Source: Tomocerus qinae (Eukaryota; Arthropoda; Collembola; Entomobryomorpha; Tomoceridae). From it: a stretch of DNA of 64,000 nucleotides. A program made the translations under genes and the position numbers. Below the pieces are notes generated by a model. That model was given only the letters and a program-made list of their open reading frames with translations. It was not told the origin of the DNA and made no database searches. This document shows, one piece after another, positions 35,894-48,033 of the stretch. Position 1 is the first letter of the stretch; the number at the start of each line of letters is the position of its first letter. Location: NCBI GenBank assembly GCA_020055645.1, contig CM034546.1:12648001-12712000 (forward strand). Direction: 5' to 3'.

Positions 35894-38536
35894 TTAATAT
35901 GGTCGTGTCTTAGTTGTCCTCATGAATGTAATAGTTACAAACTTCTTAAAAATTGATACTAGTGCAATGATTTTGACTTTTAAGGCTGCTCGTATATCTC
36001 AAAAGAAAGCCAAAACGTAGGTCAGGGCTATACAAATGGCAATGTAAGATATAGTTGAAATATTCGAATTGTAAAATGTTAAAGGGTGAGGTGGACTTTT
36101 TCCCAGCATCAGTGCTTTATGCATGCCAAATCCCGTGTACAAAAAGAATGATAGAAATGAGTTTTCCTCTGTTCCATGATATAATTGTCGCTTTGGTTCA
36201 ACACCACCGTGTTCGAGATTCCACCACGAATCATTCAAACCGCGATGCAAACGAGAACTTTTGAGAATCAGAGCAGAGTTATTGCATTGGGCAAGCCATT
36301 TCTGGGCAGTCAAGTAAGGAAACCCGAGTGGAAATCGAAGTATTTTGTTATTTGTTAATACTGCTCATTATATTGGCCATTTTGGAAAATCCGATGCTCT
36401 TGTAAGACGGTAGAATGTCTGCAATCAACCTTTGAAGTGAAAAAAGTTGTCCGGTAGCTCTTTTGTAACCAAAGTTGTACGAATACATGGCAGCTTCAAC
36501 TATACTTTGGTTTTCATTATCGAAATAAATTGTATATCCAAAATGGATTCGATTAAAGGAACTATATATCTTACATTTTATTGGTACATTTTCAGAGCCG
36601 TTCTTTTTCTGACAATAATATGATGTCAGTATTTCTAATTGATAATTCGAACGAAGATCAAAGGGATCGAGTTCTGCAGCATCTTTGATTTCACCAAGAA
36701 CAGTAAAGCCAGTGAGATTTGCCAAATCAAGGTTTCGACTGGGAAATACCACTAACGGGAAGTTTCCCATTTCCCACTGGGAAATGTGGGTATCAAAATG
36801 GAGTGGGAAATGGGAAGTGTGGGAAATAGTGGGAAATAGAGCCAAAATAGCGCTAAAATTCAAATTTTTTGGCTTTATTTCCCATATTTCCCACTAATTC
36901 CCACTATTTCCCATTTACCACAATTTCCCGCATTTCCCGGACGTCCAACAAAGTGGGGTGGGAAATGGGAATATTCGCAACTCTGTGCCAAATGCTCAAT
37001 TGATTCGATTTGTTTTACTGGACGTGGCTCTACTAAGTCAGTGATGACAATTCCTTCGTAGCAGTTGGTGATTACAATGAACATGAGCAACAATGGACCC
37101 ATCACTAATCTAACCCAAAGAGATTTCTCGGCCTTTGCTGAAAGAGAGTAACTGACTTCCAACAAATACGCATAACAAATCATGAGAAATGGAATACTTG
37201 AATCTTTTGTGTAATATACAACAGCATAGACGAAGGCAATTACAGAAATAGTTGTGAGAATAATTGCCAGCCAAGCATATGGTTCAAATGGTTTAATATA
37301 TCCGTAGAAAGAGAGACTCTCATCTTCCAAAACGACGCAGGAAATAAAATTGTAGGAATCTTTCATTGTTGGAATTAAAACAAACTGAGGACCTAATTCA
37401 TTCACATTATTAAATTGAAAATAAAAAATTACATGATAGGAGTCTTTAGGAGCTTTTAGTCCGTTAAAACAACTATTATGGGGCAACATTTTGTTTGATA
37501 TTGATAAGGTGGAATTTGGAAAGTGCTCGAAAATTATCGAAGCAATTGGAAAAGAAAGACTGTTTCTTCCTGTGAAAAAATAATTCGTAAAATATGCATT
37601 TTCTGATGGCTTTCAACAGTAATTGACAGACCATGTTTTGGCTTCTTCAGTCATTTGCCCATAATCTTGGTCCATAATTTTCAATGAAAATGTCTTTGTG
37701 AAGCTCAAAAGTATTTTACTATCCTTCTTACGCAGTGATGAGCCACTACAAGTATATTGAGAACAAAAAGGTATAGATTTGTAACTAATTCTTAATTGAG
37801 GCAAGTCACGAGTTGTATGATATCCGAGCTGATGTGGACAAACAAAATACATTACTGGTTCATTGTCATCAGGTGATGATAGGAGAAACCAGGATTTTGA
37901 TAGAAATAATTGATGCACCTTTGTTGAATGTGAGGAAGTTGTGTCCTTCTTTGGTAAGTCAAAAAATAATTTAGAATTGGACTTTGCAGACTCAAGAATA
38001 TTTCTTTCCATGACAATATAGACGGAAGAATGCTCTCCAAAATTGTACCATTTATTAGTAAGTGGCCTACCAGATTCTCCAGACATCTCACTGATCTGTA
38101 TGATTAACGCCATATCCAGGAAAACTTGCGGATCAAAATTAATCAGGATGTGCACAATGCAATTAAAGCGCCTCCATGATAGTGGCCGAGTTATGCTCTG
38201 GTTATGTTTTTTGTATGCGGTTTCACAACGTTTGACATAATATCCTCCACCAAAACTAAAATCATTTGGGTCACAGTGGCGTTCTCTTTCTTTAAACATT
38301 AATTTCGTTATAGCGAAAGGATTTTCAATCTCATGCAGTTGTTTTGTTAATGATTCTTCCATGGAAGTAGAAAAGGGCTTCTCATACCGAATCAGATTGA
38401 CATAGCAGGATTCCTCCATTTGCACCAGTTGTGACAATTTCCATCCGAAAGATGATTTCACGATTAAAATGAACAAAAAGTAAATTATGTTTTTCATTTG
38501 ACTGAAGTAATGATCGAAACTAATGGACTTTTTCAT
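35894..38536 (-). pseudogene. Ionotropic receptor pseudogene
   Basis: Paralogue of the intact receptor at 14411-16918, over nearly its whole length. Lesions visible by comparison, from the N-terminal end: TGA for Gly after VNYC (37613-37615); a 258-bp hAT element inserted after SIEHLA (36728-36985); a 7-bp tandem duplication giving SSINK then TAA at about 36352; loss of about 35 codons between SFFLYTG and SPPHPLTFYNS; and TGA in place of Trp in the last membrane helix (35996-35998). The start ATG is at 38536. Several independent disabling changes make function as a receptor very unlikely, although a fragment could still be transcribed. Confidence 0.9.
36728..36985. mobile_element. hAT-type MITE with GGGAAATG words inside the IR pseudogene
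   Basis: A 258-bp element with 8-bp target-site duplication TGCCAAAT (36720-36727 and 36986-36993). The termini CAAGGTTTCGA and TCGCAACTCTG are imperfect inverted repeats. The interior is almost entirely the word TTTCCCAC/GTGGGAAA in both orientations. The intact paralogue has the uninterrupted site (GAGATTTGCTAAATGTTC at about 15353). Confidence 0.9.
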
Positions 38537-38929
38537 TTTCAAAATATATAAAATTTATTTAAATATTTTTGCCTGATATTCAATCCAAAAAGCAACCTTT
38601 TAACTTCCGTAGTTTAATTTATTCGTGTTGCCTACAAAAAAACAAGTTATTTGTGTGTGATGATAATAGATGAAAATTACGAAAGACTACCTACTAAATT
38701 TGAAGGGGCAATGTGTGAATAATTTGTTACTGTTGTGTTTACATTCCAAAATTAAAAACTACGGTCAATTCAGATGTACAAATTTTCAAGGGTTAGTCAC
38801 ATAATTTTAGGTTTTAGGTTTGGTGTAAAGATTAAAACAATTGACAAATTTTACTTGTGCAGCAAAATATTGTGAATTATAAGAAACAAGAAGTGTCAGT
38901 AATGTTCCTTTTAATTCTACGATATGAGA

Positions 38930-39860
38930 ACCAGGTATATTCTGACAAATGGAGTGCATGCAAATAGTATTGATTTCAAGGTGCCTAACTAACATGAAGG
39001 ACAAAGAGTACAAACATAAGGTATTTCTAGTTGAGGTAAGCGAAAGTACTATATTGATTATTTTCTATTTTTCCACTGAACTAAAATTAAATGCAAGTAA
39101 ATTTTTTCATTTAGGTTTAGAATATCCTAAGATAGTCAATAATAAATGCAGATACCACCAACACAATAATTTTCTAAATAAAGTAGTTAAATTGTATGAT
39201 AACAAATGCTGAAGTTTTTTACTTTTCATCTGAAATCTATTAAGCCTTATTTCGTCCAAGCGATGAGAAATGAAAATATTATCAAGTTGTAGCAATCTAG
39301 CATACCTAATACTGTTAAAAGGTAAATTCCAAGAATTGGCCAAGGCTGATGCTTGCATGACGGCTCACAAAATTCGATAAGCTTCTTGGAATACTCGGAT
39401 AAATTACCATGTTCGATGCCGTTCAAAACGATCGTTTTTCGCCTTTGTGCATTAAATAGCAAATGCCGAAATAACTGAAGCCTTTTTATTTTTCGTCAAA
39501 CCTTACAATCTTTGATGTTTATGCACGGGTAGCTAATTAACTACCATACCAGAACATTTGAAATTTACGGTCAATTGGAAAATAACAATGTCATAAATTG
39601 TATCTAAAAATAAAATGAAACAATTGTTCTACTTCTTGTAATTTTTATAAACTCAATACTGACAAAGTACTGTAATCAAGAAATGGACTTGAAAAATGGT
39701 CAATTTTTTTAATTATGAGCTAAACTCAATTTTTCAGTTTTTAATTATTAAATTAATTGAACTATTTCTAACTATTTGTAAGATTATCAAACGTTTGTTT
39801 TAACGTTCTAATGGAAATCATTGTCTCCAATACATTGTTACTATGAATCTTTACTCTACA
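38930..39860. repeat. Dispersed repeat family, member B
   Basis: Counterpart of 17390-19165 within copy B, lacking the hAT element at the position corresponding to 17760. It is related to 43600-45110 (inverted) and 60640-64000. Confidence 0.6.
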
Positions 39861-41266
39861 TAAAGATAAAGTGGGGCATGCGCATGCAGTGGCGGCTCTA
39901 GGATTTGCGAGGCCCTGGGCAAAATGGTCTCGCGAGGCCCTATACTAATAATTCACAAAAATTCAATTTTTAAATATGTTCGGGAATCAGAATGCTAACC
40001 GTTTAATGTGTTACGCTAAAATTACAGAAATCATTCGTGATTTGGTTGAATGTTCAAGCAATTGTTTTTTCATGTATTTCACTTTTGGCTATTATAAATC
40101 ATTTTAGCCAGCTAAAAATGGTACCCGGAAGAGTATGATTTATAAATATTAAACCGTAGTTAAGTTTCACTTCCTTCTGAAAAGAAGACTATTCCGTAAC
40201 TAATATTGCAATTGCGAAGGAAGTGAAAAGGAAGTGAAACTTTATCTCGGTCTAATGCATTAAGATTCAAAGATTTTTAAAAATGACATACCTACATAAA
40301 CCCATTTTTGCTGTGGAGTCCTTAAATATATTATATTATAATTGTTTTGCTGCAGTTCAATAGTCAAGCGTTTTTTTACTATTATTATAATATTTAAAAC
40401 TAAGGAACTTTCTCGAGCGAAGCGAGAAAATTTTTTCGTTTTTAACTGAATTTGTTCATAAAAGTAATATCATCGTTAAGAATTTTTATTATTTTTTGGA
40501 TGTTAATGAAATAATTCCTTCTAAAGACAAGTAAAACTCTTCCAAAATAACAGCTTGAACCTCTGTCAAAGAGCATGCAAGCGCTATTGAGACATTTTAA
40601 GATTTGAATTTTTTTCGTTTAAACTATATTCCTTTCCCGTTTAGAAATAACAGCGATTACTGAAACCTTAATTGTCTGCAACTACTGCAATCCTGTGGTT
40701 TTAGTAAATTGCAAAATGCAACTTTCTTCAATGAAATCAGATTAAAAATTTCAGAGATATACTTTTAAAGTTTCAATTTATATAACTTTGGAGAAATAGT
40801 ATACTTTTCTTCCTTGAATTATTACAAATTGTGCAGCGATAAAGCTGTAAAATTTTTAGTCTGTAAATATATTTATCAAAACGTATAACTTAAACTAAAA
40901 TCTGTGTTTCGGAAATGCAATCAACAGAAAAAACTTCAATTTTTTTTCTTTGTCAAAGCTCTGCGCGAGGCCCTCAAAGCGCGAGGCCCTGGGCAACTGC
41001 CCAGTCCGCCCATTGGGAAAGCCGCCTCTGTGCGCATGGGATTCTTTCACTATTCCTGAATAAATGTTTGTATCTACTATGTCCGTAATATTTTGTAATT
41101 AATGAGTAAGGGTAATATTTTGTAATTAATGAGCAAGGACTAGGCTATCAATACTGAGTCCAATCAACGGTCTATGAAATTCGGGCCAATGCGCAGTCGC
41201 TAGAAATTTACTGATTTCAACATTTTCTAGCACACTTTATGTGTGCTAGGATTCAACTAGTATAAT
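39849..41266. mobile_element. Older insertion in copy B, hosting a nested hAT element
   Basis: Relative to copy A (ATGAATGTAATATAAATT at about 18726) copy B gains about 1.4 kb between ATGAAT and GTATAATATAAATT. The outer part (39849-39886 and 41031-41266) is separate from the hAT nested in it. It includes a 30-bp direct repeat of TAATATTTTGTAATTAATGA, and TAAAGTGGGGCATGC resembles sequence at about 1056. Confidence 0.55.
39887..41030. mobile_element. Non-autonomous hAT element, 1,144 bp
   Basis: Perfect 8-bp target-site duplication TGCGCATG (39879-39886 and 41031-41038). The termini CAGTGGCGGCT and AGCCGCCTCTG match as hAT inverted repeats. GCGAGGCCCTGGGCAA occurs near both ends in the same orientation. 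No transposase frame is visible in the AT-rich interior. It is nested in an older insertion. Confidence 0.9.
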
Positions 41267-41307
41267 ATAAATTTACATCAAGCGTTGAGTGTGGGTAAAA
41301 GTGCTTA

Positions 41308-41601
41308 CAGAGTTCAGTTTTAGCCGGCTAAAACTACATTTGCCCACCCGCCCGGGTAAAAGGGGCAAAGTGGGTAGTGGGCAAAAGGGGCAAAGTGGGT
41401 AGTGGGCAAAAGCGGCAAAAGTACCTAATATTTAAAATTTTGCGCCAATTTTTACATCCTTTAGTGTATCTATTAGCCCCATTTTGACTTTTGCCCACTT
41501 TTGCCCCCTTTGCCCACTAGCCACCTATCAATTTACCCGCCCACTAGCCACTTTTGCCCCCTAGCCACCTAGCCACTACCCATCGGCTAGTTGAACTCTA
41601 A
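41308..41601. mobile_element. hAT-like MITE with GGGCAAAAGTGG words
   Basis: About 294 bp with ends CAGAGTTCA and TGAACTCTA in inverse and near-identical flanks AGTGCTTA (41300-41307) and AGTGCATA (41602-41609). The interior is tandem GGGCAAAAG/GGGTAGTG words on the left and the inverse CTTTTGCCC/CTAGCCACC on the right. Copy A has the empty site (GGGTAAAAGTGTATAACG at about 18763). Confidence 0.8.
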
Positions 41602-42012
41602 AGTGCATAACATTAAGCCATTATGTTTCGTCACTCCACTTTTAAGCATAGTTTGGATATAATTTTATTTCTCGTTAAAGTACCTAGAAAAGTCGTCTAC
41701 AATATTGTTATTGTTACAATTCAAAAGTACTAAAAATACTCAAAGACGAATAAAATAAAGCTTGGCTGCAGCGAGGCTGCATGGAGTTTCAGACATTGAT
41801 ACTTAACTAAATACATGGGAAAGAGGTAGGGACTGGATAATGAGTAAAAATAATTCAACAGGTTGTCAAGTTTAAAGTCTATACGAACAGTCCTGAATAC
41901 TTTTCTTCATTGAGTTGTATATGTGTATAGATCAAGACATAATTCACTCAAATAATTCCTAATTTTGGCTTTCTGGGAAAGAATTTATAAATACATGGTT
42001 TTAAGCAGGAAA

Positions 42013-42800
42013 CTTTTCCTTCCCCTTAGTATAGTTACAATACAAACATGTAGCCGTTGATAAGCATTTCTGTCCTTACTACTGTAATCCTTGGTGGAAC
42101 TTTTGCCTTTGATTTTGACTTTTAACAGAGTCGTGAGGGGATTATTCTCCCTTCATTTGCATGACCTTTTTCGTCTGACCAACTGTAATACATAAGGAGT
42201 CTTTCTTGTGTCTATTTGGAGATGGCTTGGGTTTACAATTATTGTCAGTTTGCCTTCTCCCTTCTATCTGAGACAATCGGAGTGAGCAGAGGTTGATTAA
42301 GAATTCAAACCAAATAGAATCTCTCAGATTCAGTATACCATGATTAGAATACTTATGCATTTTCTTTGAGATTTAATTTTAATCTCCGGACACTAAATTC
42401 TTACTCTCAAGTGCATTTGAAATTAAACGAAGATAAATAGACTCAAAGGTTGTTTGGCTTATGGTGGCTTGGGACTGGAGATCAACATTACGGTAAGTAT
42501 AGATCTCTTTTGAATTAATATAACCACTTAACCCTTTTAGTTTAAATTATTTGGAACACAAACTATATAATATTATTTCTTAATTGATCAATTGGCTACC
42601 TACATGAGAGTTTCGTAGTAATAATCAAGGACATATTTTTTGGTTAGAAAACATTTTTGGTTTGGTTCGTATTTTCATCATTTCGTTTTCATATGATACA
42701 ATTTCACCTATATTATGTTCGAGCATTTTCGAATAATTTTTCCCTATACTGAACCTTAGGATCTGAGATTATCTTATTATTTAGAACTTACAAAATGAAA
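42013..42800. other. Intergenic, nothing recognised
   Basis: A 72-codon minus-strand frame (42142-42360) is Lys- and Pro-rich in its second half but has no family features. No repeats of note. Confidence 0.45.
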
Positions 42801-42809
42801 GTAAATGTA

Positions 42810-43124
42810 GGTTGGGTTGCTGAAAACGGGACGCAGTAACCGGAAGTTTTTTTCCAATATGGAAAATGAAACCCAAATTTCTTTCCCCAATGTAAGAATG
42901 ACGAATTTAGTCTTCAGTATATAGTCACTTTATAGGCCACCCGTCACTATTTTCGCCTTTTTCTAACTTAATCTAATAAAATTTAACATAATAAATGTTT
43001 GGTCAATTTTATTAGATTTGATCAAAAAAGAGGCAAACAGTGACTGGTTTTGAAAATACTTAGAAATTTGTCGCCTGATTTTTGCATTGGGAAAAGAACT
43101 TAGAAATTTGCAGCAACCCAACTA
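42810..43124. mobile_element. hAT-like element with nested inverted repeat
   Basis: Ends GGTTGGGTTGCTG (42810) and CAGCAACCCAACTA (ending 43124) are inverted repeats flanked by TAAATGTA / CAAATGTA, a 7-of-8 target-site duplication. Inside, about 42947-43052, a second imperfect inverted repeat (GTCACTATTTTCGCC versus GAGGCAAACAGTGAC, with AATCTAATAAAATT arms) forms a hairpin. Confidence 0.65.
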
Positions 43125-43599
43125 CAAATGTACCCAGCAATTGGCCATTTCTGAAAAAAGGTTTTCTGCTTAAAACACCTAAAATTAAATCTGCCAAACC
43201 GAATGGGCGATGACTGATAAATCACGTATTTAGAAGGGGACATTTCTGACAAATAAGATTTAAAAGAATAATTTTTTTTCGCGCTTCGCCCGAATGTCTT
43301 TTTATCAATATATTGTGGTGTTGTAACTTGTTTGATTTTTGCAGTACTCAATTTTAGAAATTAGCACCCCCTAAATCTTGTTGCAAATTACTCTTTTATT
43401 ACTAATAGTTAATTTAATGTTCTGATCAGGGCATTATGAAAATGAATAGGTACATGGTTCCCACACAATACAATTTCTTTATAAATATGCATAATATAAT
43501 ATAAGTAATTTTTATCTTGGAAATCTATTTAATCAGTTTACTAAAGCGTAAATGTTCCTGCGCTTATTTTTCTGAAACAATTAAGTATTTTATTATTTT

Positions 43600-45110
43600 T
43601 TAGGCATTTGGTTTGAAATAGCGAACGATACGTAGGATATAAAGTGCATCAGCTAAAAAAAGTCTAGAGAGATGACAGGAAAGCGAACTATATATCAAGT
43701 AAGTCAATTTAATAGTAATTCAGTAAACGGCCATTTTGCACAAATGGCTAATTTTTAGATCAATTTCTTTTTACGGCATTAAATTTTTGGAATTACAATA
43801 GCAAATAGCAATATTTTATCAGTATTAAGTTTATAACAATTTATAGAAACAAATCAATGTTTTCACTTGCATCTTCGATACAATGTATGGCATTTGTTTT
43901 TCTCAAATTGATGGTAAATGTACAGGTAATTAACTAATTTACCCGTGCATATGCATCAAAAATGATAACAAACTTTAGAGAAAACAATTAAAAGTAAAAT
44001 GTTTATTTTTGTACATTGGTAACTGCGAACGATTGTAACAATACTATTAATAATATTAATACTTAGTTATTAGTTTATCGATTTTTGTGAGCTGGTATGC
44101 TGAACATTACCCTTGTCCAATTCTTATAAAAATATTAGGTATGCTAGATTATCAGAACTTGACAATGTCCATTTCTCATTGCTTGAACTAAATAATAAAA
44201 TAGCCCTTTAACATAATTATCTTAGATGAAAACGAGGAAAAACTTCTGGATTTGGGTTCATACAGTTTAGCCACTTTATCTACTAGATCTTTGTGTTTGC
44301 GTTAGCTGTATTTAACAATTACCTATCTTATAAATTTTTAAACCTAAATGAAATAATTTGCTTGAACTTAATTTTATTAGTTCAGTAAAAAAGTTAAAAT
44401 AATCAAAATAGTACTTTTGCTGCTTTTCTTACCTTATGTTGACTACAAATAGACATGATAATAATATAATTGATATAAATAATTAATAGAAAATTAATAG
44501 GCATTGCAGTATAATTCAAAGGAGGGTTAAATGACTTATGCTTGTACTCTTATGTCCTTCATGTGAAATAGGAAATCTCTTTCCACGTATATTTATAATG
44601 TAATATCGTATAACACAATAATAATTATTATATTAAATCTTTGATTTTATGATAACCATATCCAACCAATATTGCTGCATATGTTTCTATGGAAATAAAT
44701 AAGCTTTTATTAAATTTCAGACATTGATTTCAAAGAGCCAACGAAACGTACCATGGAAAGTTTATCAGCTAAACAAGACTGAAGAGATAACAGGAAAACG
44801 AATTTTATTGGGTAAGTGAATTTAATTTTAAGTTATTAAATAAAAGGAGGAAGTTATTAACAAGGACCAGAATTGTGATCTAATATCTTGCACAACTTAT
44901 ATAAACTAAAGATGTGCAAATGAAATATTGAACATTCACTCCAGTAAAGCGGATTAAAATAGAATAATATTAAATAATTAAATAATAATATTAAATAATA
45001 ATTAAATCTCAATGTGCTTGTGGTCTTTCAGATTCCATTTGCAACGAAATAAGGCACACACAAATGCAGCGGAGAGGAAATGTACAGAAAGGAAACATAC
45101 AGATAACATG
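43600..45110. repeat. Dispersed repeat family, member C (inverted relative to D)
   Basis: The reverse complement of this stretch matches 60640-62620: AACGTATTAATAACTTCCTCC-type, GTTTGTATAAGTTGTGCAA and TTTTAATCCGCTTTACT blocks appear in the same order. Shorter matches to 18180-18280 and 39250-39330 include ATCTAGCATACCTAAT. No supported gene. Confidence 0.65.
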
Positions 45111-45409
45111 CTATAGTTAAGAGAAAACGACAGAGCTCAGAGCATTGCATTTCTTTCACTTTTCCAACTATCCATGCTTTCTGCATTACTATGACAGTTT
45201 CTATCTTGATCATTTTATGATATGTATCCATAAAATGACGGAATCGAAATTTTCTCCGCCAATTTTTACCCAGTACATCATGGATTATGGCATATTGTCA
45301 ATTCCTATCGAAAAATCATTCAGTAAAGAATTAATTACGAAAATATTTGCTACGTTTTCAGAAATAGAAAACTATTTTTTAAAGTCGTCCATATCAAGAG
45401 TATATTAGG

Positions 45410-47200
45410 TCTATAGAAATCTTGGATACAATGTTCACATTATGAATTACATACTTACTCAATATAACTTTCTCAGGCCGTTAAATACTATTTTTTGATA
45501 TGACTTGACAACTACCCTTTCACTGCCACAGCGCTGTGGCGAAGGAATGGCAAGATTTGTTAATTTTTAGGTTAGGTTTACTACCCTAACAATGGCCTGG
45601 CAATGGCGGCGAATCACAGTGTATTTTCTCGATTTCGCTTTTATTCCTTATTTAATTGATAATATAACCCTTTTCCCCACTGTTCGTGCCAACTCGGCGG
45701 TTGAGAAGACTACATGACTGTATAATGAAATAGTAGTATAATTTATGAATATCAAATAACAATAACAACTAGAATAACAATTATAATTTGACGGGCTCAG
45801 TAGGATAATGGTCTTAATCTTAAGCTCAGACTATTCACATCGATGCTAAAGTATTATTAATACTATTATGAATTCCATTAATTGTGTAGTCTAGCTAATT
45901 TTCTTCGAACTACTATTTTCAGCAGTATTACCTCCTCCGGTGGTATATTAGGGTAGTTGTAGTTTAGCATCGTCGTCATCAAATACCTTAAATGTAAGAT
46001 GCTAAGCGGACTGAATTTTGTTTTGAAATAATAATATTGATTGTGAATCAGTCAGTCATAACGAAGGATGGCTAAAGATATCAAGTATCAAGGCTATCAA
46101 GTGGGGAATTATGCTTTTTTGTCTTGTTCCATGCTTCTCTATTTGTGATCATACTATACTGGGCTGTGACAGTCACGTTCTAATACAATATATAACGAGT
46201 GTGCATATGTTGGAAAATAGTACGGTAGTAGTTAAAACTTATGCTTTGAATTAACACAGATTACTGCGGTAAGGTAATCTCTGTACCTGGAGAAAAGGTT
46301 TTTATGATTAAACATTAAACATTAATGTTCTCTTTAATGCTGAAGTTTGAATTTGGATAGATTTTCGTATGAATTTTTGTTTATGGGGATTGAAAAGGCC
46401 GGTAGTTGTACTTGATGAGCTTTAAGTAGACTGGATTTTCTAGTAAAATTCAGAAAGGGCATCTTACGCAGTTTTCATTGATGCTTCCACAGAAACGGTA
46501 GGATATAATTTTGTGAGTCTTGGACTTTATTAATTGGAAGACTTAATTTCTATCTTCCCACTCGTCTACCAAGTTCTATCATGAAAATATACATTTATTA
46601 TTTTACAAAAATTACACTTTGTTTCTAAAAAAATCATACATTTAGTTTCAGACCTTTCATCATCTTATTATCTGCCATGGTAGTGTGGTGGTTTAAGTCA
46701 AGGGTAGTATGATAATGTGAGGTCCACCGTAAATAAGGTTTTCCCCAAGAAGGAGTGCATAGATAGTATGTATTAAATGTGCTAGAGAATAAACATAGAC
46801 GTTCGGTTAAGCTTCAAGCAAAGAGTGTCCGTTTATTATTGGTTCTGTCCCTATTTATGATTTAACAATTGTCCTCCTTTTGAATGTATTTTTATACATA
46901 CATGAATCTATTGTTTTACAGTCGTTTGCCTAAATAAAAAAATCCTTAGAGTACAAGGAAAATGGAGTCCCGTTAGGTACTTATGGGCTATTTATGTCTT
47001 CTCATTGGCATAAACATCACATAAGTAGTCTATGGTAACATAGAAATTACACATAAAACATAACTTAGCTTAGGTTACAAATTAGGAATTTGTTTATACT
47101 AGCATTCCATCTACATCCGGTATGTAAATGTTAATATCTACTACATAACTTGATCTATTGTGTTCCAGTTGTCATCAGCGATGATAAATGTTGTTACTAC
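45410..47200. other. Intergenic, nothing recognised
   Basis: AT-rich; contains the palindrome CCACAGCGCTGTGG at about 45527 and no recognisable coding sequence. Confidence 0.5.
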
Positions 47201-47602
47201 TCAGTCTATCTTCTTTCCTGTTAAGGTTAAACTCTTTTCTACGGCTGTCGTGAGGTATTCGATGATCTTCTTCTCCCTCAGTGTAGGCAGGAACCTTACC
47301 TTAATGAAGTAGTTGGTGCATCCTTCTCGCATAAATAGTACATGGAAATCCCCGTTTCGGTTTGCAACATCTGTAGTCAGCACCTCTGTATATAAGCTTC
47401 CTTCCTCCAGGAAATTATACTGCTTATCTTCCTCAGGCAGAGTCAGTTGGCGGCTCCTCTGGACACATATCTGGCAGTGGAATTCCTCCTCTAAGTCGTA
47501 TTCAGACTCTAGGTATACTTCTTTTCTCTCAAGGCCATCTTTATAAATCCGTATTTTTGGTGACCAAGCCCTTCGTGCAACGATTGTAATAGCCTTTTGC
47601 AT
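47201..47602 (-). CDS. Hypothetical 133-residue frame
   Basis: An open frame of 133 codons from ATG 47602 with balanced, charged, protein-like composition (RRAWSPKIRIYKDGLERKEV, EEEFHCQICVQRSRQLTLPE, MREGCTNYFIKVRFLPTLRE). No signal peptide, membrane segment or family motif is seen. It could be an exon or a remnant of a mobile element, because Ty3/gypsy sequence lies 1.5 kb away on the same strand. Function unknown. Confidence 0.3.
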   Translation of the reverse strand: MQKAITIVARRAWSPKIRIYKDGLERKEVYLESEYDLEEEFHCQICVQRSRQLTLPEEDKQYNFLEEGSLYTEVLTTDVANRNGDFHVLFMREGCTNYFIKVRFLPTLREKKIIEYLTTAVEKSLTLTGKKID

Positions 47603-47983
47603 GTTCCGTGCTGCGACAACTGCGTGTCACCTTTTATTCTTTGTTGCCTGAAACGCTGCAACTCATTTTTGTGTTAATAACTTGATATTCTTGTCGTCGC
47701 AATTTAGGTTGTAGCTATGATAATGTAAAGCCGTCATAGAAATATAGTTTGTTGACCATTGGACATACTGTACCTCTCGAAAAATTCGTTGTTCAAATGT
47801 TCCTGTCCAAGCGCTCGCATAGAAACGTCCCCGGCCAATGTAGACGTTACTTGTGTTCCTTCCTTAAGGGTCAAGAGGGTGGACGTGGTCTTTTCCGTTC
47901 CCTCGTTGAACAGCGACTAGTTGTTGCAGACATAGCGATGGCATTTAAAGTTGATGACCCATGTGTCTCTTTTGGCTTCCAGG

Positions 47984-48033
47984 GATGATGATGAGGAGAA
48001 AAAGAAGACCATTTGTTTCTCCTCATCATCATC
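47984..48033. repeat. Hairpin GATGATGATGAGGAGAAA / inverse
   Basis: A perfect 18-bp inverted repeat with a 14-nt spacer. It is not followed by a T-run, so nothing suggests a termination function. Confidence 0.7.

Larger units (their letters stand above)
35709..42012. repeat. Segmental duplication, copy B
   Basis: Directly oriented duplicate of 14229-19165. It is longer because it carries at least three later insertions (36728-36985, 39887-41030 inside an older insertion, and 41308-41601). Its receptor gene is inactivated. Confidence 0.85.

Noticed and set aside
40420-40460. tRNA or other structured RNA genes
   Set aside because: I looked for tRNA A/B boxes and cloverleaf arms through intergenic DNA and found none convincing. 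The short GAGCGAAGCGAGAAAA stem at about 40414 is too small to interpret.
45145-45408. 87-codon plus-strand frame (MTESKFSPPIFTQYIMDYG)
   Set aside because: Plausible composition but no domain, no splice context and no neighbouring exon; it lies at the edge of a dispersed repeat. Kept out for lack of support.
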